Source of the DNA: SZUA-430 sp964647355
Lineage (GTDB): Bacteria > Pseudomonadota > Alphaproteobacteria > Micropepsales > Micropepsaceae
Reading direction: 5' to 3'
Assembly (NCBI GenBank): GCA_964647355.1
Contig: CAZYGK010000036.1
Coordinates: 1 to 29,911 of the forward strand
DNA length: 29,911 nucleotides
The notes below the pieces were generated by a model. That model did not search any database. It had not been told where the DNA came from and saw only the letters and a program-made list of their open reading frames with translations. A program made the position numbers and the translations under genes. Each line of letters starts with the position of its first letter. Positions within the stretch are counted from its first letter, which is position 1. Of this stretch, positions 26,196 through 29,911 are shown piece by piece.

Positions 26196-26756
26196 ATGAG
26201 CTACCAAATGAGAAAAGTCATCCCATGTATCTCGTGTGGGGAGAGTCCCGCAATAGCTCGGAAGCTCTGCCGTAGTTGTTACAACGCGGCCGACTACAGG
26301 GGAGAACTTGACTCCTTTCCTATTCTCGGCCCTGAAGATGTGTTTGAGTCCAGGATCGACAAGAGCGGAAGCTGCTGGCTCTGGACTGGAGCCAAGAACG
26401 GATACGGATACGGAATTTTTCTCATGCCAGGAGAGCGCCCTGTGAGGGCGCATAGATATGCTTGGGAGAGGGTAAATGGCCCTATCGCAGACGGCCTCGT
26501 TGTTATGCACTCCTGCGACAACCCGCCTTGCGTCAACCCGGCTCACCTTTCGCTCGGAACGAAGGCCGACAACAGTAGGGATGCAGCCGCCAAGCGCCGC
26601 ACAAAGAGCGGAGAGCGCCATTGGAACTGCCGCCTTTCTGACTCCGACATTGCGGCCATTATTTCGTCTACTCTCCGTCAATGCGACCTTGCCGACCGAT
26701 ATGGGGTTGATCGGTCGCACATCAGTAGGATTAAGCGAGGACTTGTGCGTAAATAG
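26196..26756 (+). CDS. HNH homing-type endonuclease, inserted opposite to the late genes
   Basis: A 186-aa selfish nuclease on the plus strand within the leftward late operon. An N-terminal zinc-ribbon-like part (P-C-I-S-C-G ... L-C-R-S-C-Y) is followed by an HNH_3 core: CWLWTGAKNGYGYGIF, R-A-H-R-Y-A-W-E, VVMHSCDNPPCVNPAHLSLG and T-K-A-D-N-S-R-D, with the expected H-N-H residues and cysteines. The C-terminus has an HTH (RQCDLADRYGVDRSHISRI). AGGG lies five bases upstream of ATG 26196. It lies between the ejection and fibre genes without breaking either, as homing genes often do. Confidence 0.9.
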   Translation: MSYQMRKVIPCISCGESPAIARKLCRSCYNAADYRGELDSFPILGPEDVFESRIDKSGSCWLWTGAKNGYGYGIFLMPGERPVRAHRYAWERVNGPIADGLVVMHSCDNPPCVNPAHLSLGTKADNSRDAAAKRRTKSGERHWNCRLSDSDIAAIISSTLRQCDLADRYGVDRSHISRIKRGLVRK

Positions 26757-26771
26757 AGCCATTTTCCTATC

Positions 26772-28511
26772 CTATTGAGCCTGACCGATTCCTGCCGCTT
26801 GCATACGCATCAGCGCGTCGATGATCTGGCTGCGCTCGTAGGGCTTCGCATTCCGCATGGCCTCGGCGAGTCCACCGGGCTGCAAGTTGAGTTCTGCGAG
26901 AGCGTCCATCGTTTTCTTGGAGCCGTGCCCCGACGCCCGCCGCACGATGGCGTTGGCGATCATAACGCCTCGATCAAGAACGCTCATAGGGTGCGGCTGG
27001 CCGAAGTCCCCCACTACCGAGGTCGCCTTACGCATTCCTGAAGCAACCTTTTTTTCAAGCTCCACATCACGCGACAGTTCACGCGCAACGCCCTTCACAT
27101 CGCCCATCTGCTTCGCCGTCAGCACATCCTCAATCGAGCCGAAGCGATTGGCGCCGGTCTTGCGCTGCAATTCAGGGATGCTCGTTATGTCGCGCACCTT
27201 GTTCGTGAAGGCGGTAGCGCGTTCCTTCCCAGCGCCGGAGGTAAGCGCCTTCTCAAGCTCCGCGCCAGCGACCATCTGGTTGATCGGCTTGGAGGCTTCA
27301 CGGAAGTCGGAACGCGCCTTTCCGTATGCTTCGTTGTTCCTTTCAATCCAGTCGATGAAGCGGCGCTGCGTGTCTCCGATAGCCTTGACTTCCGTCGCTC
27401 CAATCCCGAATCGCTCCGGGTTCGATTGAAGATCGTCCATCGCCATCTTCATGTAGTGCATGTTCTGGCCGCTTGTGAGGTCAAACGGCTCACCAGCCTC
27501 TTTTGCAAGGCTTTCGGCGCGCTTCAAAGCCGATTGCATAGATGGACGCTCAAGAAGCGATGCAAGCTCCTCATCAGGAGCCATTTTCACCGCCCCTGAC
27601 GCGCTATAGTTCGTAGCAGCCTGCGACTTGCGCGCAGCCTTCGCCGCAGCCAGATCCTCCGGCGTCTGCGCGATTGCCTTGATCTTGTCAGCCCGCGCCG
27701 CCTGCTGTGCATCAAGAAGCGCATCGCGAGGAGTAGGTTTGTATGATCCAGCTATATCAGAGAGCGCCGCAAACTCGGCAGAGCCGGTTCCAACCGTGGC
27801 CTGCCCAGCCGTTTCATTCCCATGCGAACGAGCAAGCGCCTCGATCACATCATCCGTCTTGTCGCCCGCTAGTTCTCGCCCGAGCCTACCGGCAGATCGC
27901 ACCGCTCCGCTCTTGCCGAGGTTCGGCTGCACCACATTCCGAATCAGGCGTCCACCGGCCTTCGCGCCTTCCCATGCTCCCGGAAGCACGCCGCCGAGCA
28001 ATGCGCCGATTGCCGTCTGCGTGCCCTTGTCCTCCCAAAAGTCCTCCGGCTTGCCAGTCACAGGATTCGTTGCGCCGCCGACAACTCCCATTCCAATGCC
28101 CTGTCCGATGCGGCCGAGTGCGCCGGTAGTGGCTCCTGCGCCTCCTGTGAGCATCGAAAGCGGGCCGAGGATGCTACCGGCCATGCGCCATCCGTCCATC
28201 GTGCCTTTGTCTTGGCCGCGAGAGTCCTCATACTTGGAAAGCTGATCTCGGATGGCGGTATCCATGCCGCTGCCTGAAGGCGCAAACGCCTGCGCCACGC
28301 CGATAACCGGATCAGCCGCACCCTGCACCATGCCGCGCACAGGCGCCTCCGGGATCGCGCCAATGCCGACAGCCTCAAGAAGCGGCGCAATGTTCTTCTC
28401 CGCGAACGACAGTTCCTCCGGCTTGCCGAGAGGCTTCGGAGGTGACGCAGATACCGCCAGCCGCGCCCGCGCAAGCGCTACCGCACGCTTCTGCTCAAGC
28501 GTCAGTTCCAC
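26772..28511 (-). CDS. Internal virion / DNA ejection protein (large)
   Basis: A 579-aa protein with an alanine/lysine-rich start, then a glycine-rich amphipathic zone (about residues 115-175: MAGSILGPLSMLTGGAGAT and GIGMGVVGGATNPVTG), which could insert in membranes, then long charged helices (ARADKIKAIAQTPEDLAAAK; RRFIDWIERNNEAYGKARSD). Size, composition and position before the fibre gene fit podovirus ejection proteins, which leave the head first and line the channel across the host envelope. I chose GTG 28511 because GGAGG lies ten bases upstream and it overlaps the preceding stop by ten bases. GTG 28544 is an alternative. Confidence 0.72.
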   Translation of the reverse strand: MELTLEQKRAVALARARLAVSASPPKPLGKPEELSFAEKNIAPLLEAVGIGAIPEAPVRGMVQGAADPVIGVAQAFAPSGSGMDTAIRDQLSKYEDSRGQDKGTMDGWRMAGSILGPLSMLTGGAGATTGALGRIGQGIGMGVVGGATNPVTGKPEDFWEDKGTQTAIGALLGGVLPGAWEGAKAGGRLIRNVVQPNLGKSGAVRSAGRLGRELAGDKTDDVIEALARSHGNETAGQATVGTGSAEFAALSDIAGSYKPTPRDALLDAQQAARADKIKAIAQTPEDLAAAKAARKSQAATNYSASGAVKMAPDEELASLLERPSMQSALKRAESLAKEAGEPFDLTSGQNMHYMKMAMDDLQSNPERFGIGATEVKAIGDTQRRFIDWIERNNEAYGKARSDFREASKPINQMVAGAELEKALTSGAGKERATAFTNKVRDITSIPELQRKTGANRFGSIEDVLTAKQMGDVKGVARELSRDVELEKKVASGMRKATSVVGDFGQPHPMSVLDRGVMIANAIVRRASGHGSKKTMDALAELNLQPGGLAEAMRNAKPYERSQIIDALMRMQAAGIGQAQ

Positions 28512-29779
28512 AGCGCCTTTTCCTCCGGCGTCATCGCGTTCCACACAGCCTCATTAACTCCTTGCGGCGGGCCTCCTGCGGGAGCGGATTGCTTCTTCCA
28601 TTCAGCCTTCAAAGCAGCCTCGTCAGCGTCACTAACTCCCTTCACTCCAGTTCCAAGCCCGTATGCCTTCTCAAGCACCTTGAGCGCTGCGCGGTTGTAT
28701 TGGATTGACTTCTTCTCGTCGGTCACGGCTTGCAGGTAGAAGTCCAGTTCCTTGTTCGAGTCCAGCCCTCGCGCCCCTTGCGCCGTCGCCTGACGAATCG
28801 CGTTCATCAGCATCGGCTTGTATTGCTTGACCTCATCGCGCACGACCTGTTCCTTCGTGCCAAACACTCCTCCTAGAACTTGCCCAGGCGCAGAGGCGCG
28901 AATCGAGGTGATGGCATTTTGCGGGCCGCTTTTATCGGCGTTGACAGCCGCTCCCATCGTATTCAGCGTCTCGAATTTTCCGCCAAGCTCACCAAGCATG
29001 GCAGAGACATTCCCCTTCGCCTCGTTGACCTTTGCATCCTTCGCGGCCTGCGTCTGCGCTTTCGCGTCTCCGCGAGCCTCCGCAGCCGCCTTCGCAGCCT
29101 CCGCACGCGCCATCCCGAGTTCGCGCATGATCTGCTGCTGCTGCATCGCCATGCGCTCCCGCGACTCTCGGTCAAGGGCGCGGTTCTGAAGCTGCGATTC
29201 GATCTCGCTCCTGCGCTGTTCAAGGCGGGCGGCCTGTTCCTCGGCGCGTCCAGCGCGAGCCTCACGCGCCTGCGACTCAAGAAACTTCTGCTGATCCTCA
29301 CGCGCATCGCTCTTGTCGAGCGCCGCCTGCTCCATCTTGAGGAACGGCGAGTTGGCGAGGAACTTGTTCATCTGCGCCTTGACGATAGCGCCTCGCGGAT
29401 CGCCCGGAACGGCGGGCGATGAAGGCATCGCGTTGCCCTCGTCGTCATTCGGCGTGAGCGGAGTAACGCCCGGAGCGCCCATCTTGTTGCGAAGGTATTC
29501 AGCGCCTGCGGCCTCACGGCCCGCCTCGGCCTCGCGCCCGATGGCGGTGCGCTCCGACTCGGCGGCGTCGATACCGCGCCGCCCTAGCGCCGCCTTGAGC
29601 ATCTGCGCTGCACCCTGCGTCCAATGCAGCGGCGCGTTCGGCCCTCCGGCATTCTCGATGCCGCCCATCGCCTGCGCTAGCATCGCCTCCGCGATCTTCT
29701 GCTTTCCGCGAGTGCCGATCAGCCGCGCTACAAGCTCCTCGGGAAGCCCGCTTGCCTCAAGTCCGTAGAGGTCGGCCAT
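28502..29779 (-). CDS. Internal virion / DNA ejection protein (coiled-coil)
   Basis: A 425-aa helical protein. The middle (about 150-255) is a long coiled coil (LESQAREARAGRAEEQAARL and MAMQQQQIMRELGMARAEAA), and the end has EVKQYKPMLMNAIRQATAQG, G-L-D-S-N-K-E-L-D-F-Y-L-Q-A-V and a final W-N-A-M-T-P-E-E-K-A-L-W. The last part resembles a pattern I know from podovirus internal virion proteins. It probably forms part of the ejection complex with its neighbours. The ATG follows the previous TAA directly, with GGGGG about eight bases before it. Confidence 0.72.
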   Translation of the reverse strand: MADLYGLEASGLPEELVARLIGTRGKQKIAEAMLAQAMGGIENAGGPNAPLHWTQGAAQMLKAALGRRGIDAAESERTAIGREAEAGREAAGAEYLRNKMGAPGVTPLTPNDDEGNAMPSSPAVPGDPRGAIVKAQMNKFLANSPFLKMEQAALDKSDAREDQQKFLESQAREARAGRAEEQAARLEQRRSEIESQLQNRALDRESRERMAMQQQQIMRELGMARAEAAKAAAEARGDAKAQTQAAKDAKVNEAKGNVSAMLGELGGKFETLNTMGAAVNADKSGPQNAITSIRASAPGQVLGGVFGTKEQVVRDEVKQYKPMLMNAIRQATAQGARGLDSNKELDFYLQAVTDEKKSIQYNRAALKVLEKAYGLGTGVKGVSDADEAALKAEWKKQSAPAGGPPQGVNEAVWNAMTPEEKALWN

Positions 29780-29911
29780 TTACCATCCCCCGATGATAGA
29801 AGACCCAAGCCCGAATAGCCCGCTCATCATGTTGTTCCGCCCTGCGTTGGAGGCGTTGTAACGCCCCATAGCAGCAGCATCGGTCGCTTGTGCAGCCCCG
29901 AAGATCGGAGC
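29780..29911 (-). CDS. C-terminus of an upstream virion/ejection protein (runs off right edge)
   Basis: The last 43 codons of a gene that begins beyond the window: APIFGAAQATDAAAMGRYNA ... M-M-S-G-L-F-G-L-G-S-S-I-I-G-G-W. A small-residue C-terminus with a glycine-rich hydrophobic end is common in proteins encoded just before ejection proteins in podoviruses. The stop TAA touches the next ATG. Frame and coupling support a real gene; the function comes from position only. Confidence 0.65.
   Translation of the reverse strand, partial: APIFGAAQATDAAAMGRYNASNAGRNNMMSGLFGLGSSIIGGW

Noticed and set aside
29895..29911. Illumina adapter remnant at the right edge (AGATCGGA)
   Set aside because: Only eight bases match and the sequence stays in a sensible reading frame.
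1..29911. Reverse transcriptase, Avd or template repeat for the variable protein
   Set aside because: I looked for a Y-x-D-D-type RT and for a second copy of the VR end on both strands and saw none; absence is limited to this window.
1..29911. Integrase, CI-type repressor or attachment site
   Set aside because: No recombinase motif or repressor-length HTH protein was seen. The tRNA could serve as an attachment site, but no matching repeat was found.

Overview
The window is most of a tailed bacteriophage genome, or a prophage-derived contig. It is GC-rich by eye. The head and packaging genes (large terminase, P22-type portal, scaffold, start of a major capsid protein) and the long alanine/glutamine-rich ejection proteins suggest a short-tailed (podovirus-like) phage of the broad BPP-1/BcepC6B kind. 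Rz/Rz1 spanins and lipoproteins with lipoboxes show a Gram-negative host. A (beta)proteobacterium is my inference, not something proven here. No integrase, CI-like repressor, reverse transcriptase or rRNA was found. Both window ends cut late genes, so the block between capsid and ejection proteins (connectors, tail tube, other virion proteins) lies outside.

Layout. (1) 1-8344, minus strand, late genes in transcription order: small terminase, tRNA-Met(CAT), two small unknown genes, large terminase, a 613-aa receptor-binding-type protein with a C-type-lectin/FGE-like variable C-terminus of the kind diversified by diversity-generating retroelements (DGR), a 35-aa coupled ORF, portal, a 147-aa unknown, scaffold, and the first 22 codons of the capsid gene. 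(2) 8345-9420: a kilobase with few or no genes, rich in palindromes, direct repeats, GTCTAG clusters, a perfect DnaA box and a rightward promoter candidate. It is the divergent control region and perhaps the replication origin. (3) 9421-11104, plus: small early genes ending in an HTH protein. (4) 11101-14958, minus: a compact island with a replication-initiator-like gene, RusA resolvase, tiny membrane and zinc-binding proteins, an HNH endonuclease, a small HTH protein and an HTH/nuclease-like protein, read from a good promoter at 15002-15030. (5) 15139-22154, plus: a long chain of translationally coupled early genes, including a lipoprotein, a small cytosine-methyltransferase-like protein, a tandem-repeat protein interrupted by a 100-N assembly gap, and a RecT/YqaJ-exonuclease recombination pair. 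(6) 22182-29911, minus: ejection proteins, an inserted HNH gene in opposite orientation, a tail fibre, then a lysis cassette (holin-like proteins, GH108-type endolysin, Rz with embedded Rz1) and a large lipoprotein.

How it fits together. Early rightward genes supply recombination (RecT plus exonuclease) and many unknown host-interaction peptides. The leftward island supplies a replication initiator and RusA to resolve junctions before packaging. Late leftward genes package DNA, build the head, eject DNA, bind the host and lyse it. At least two dozen gene pairs overlap by ATGA, GTGA, TAATG or TGATG, so translation is heavily coupled. The points most worth follow-up are the DGR-type variable gene with no retroelement in the window, the small-terminase gene whose stop codon lies in a tRNA anticodon loop, the GTCTAG-rich control region, and the collapsed tandem-repeat gene.
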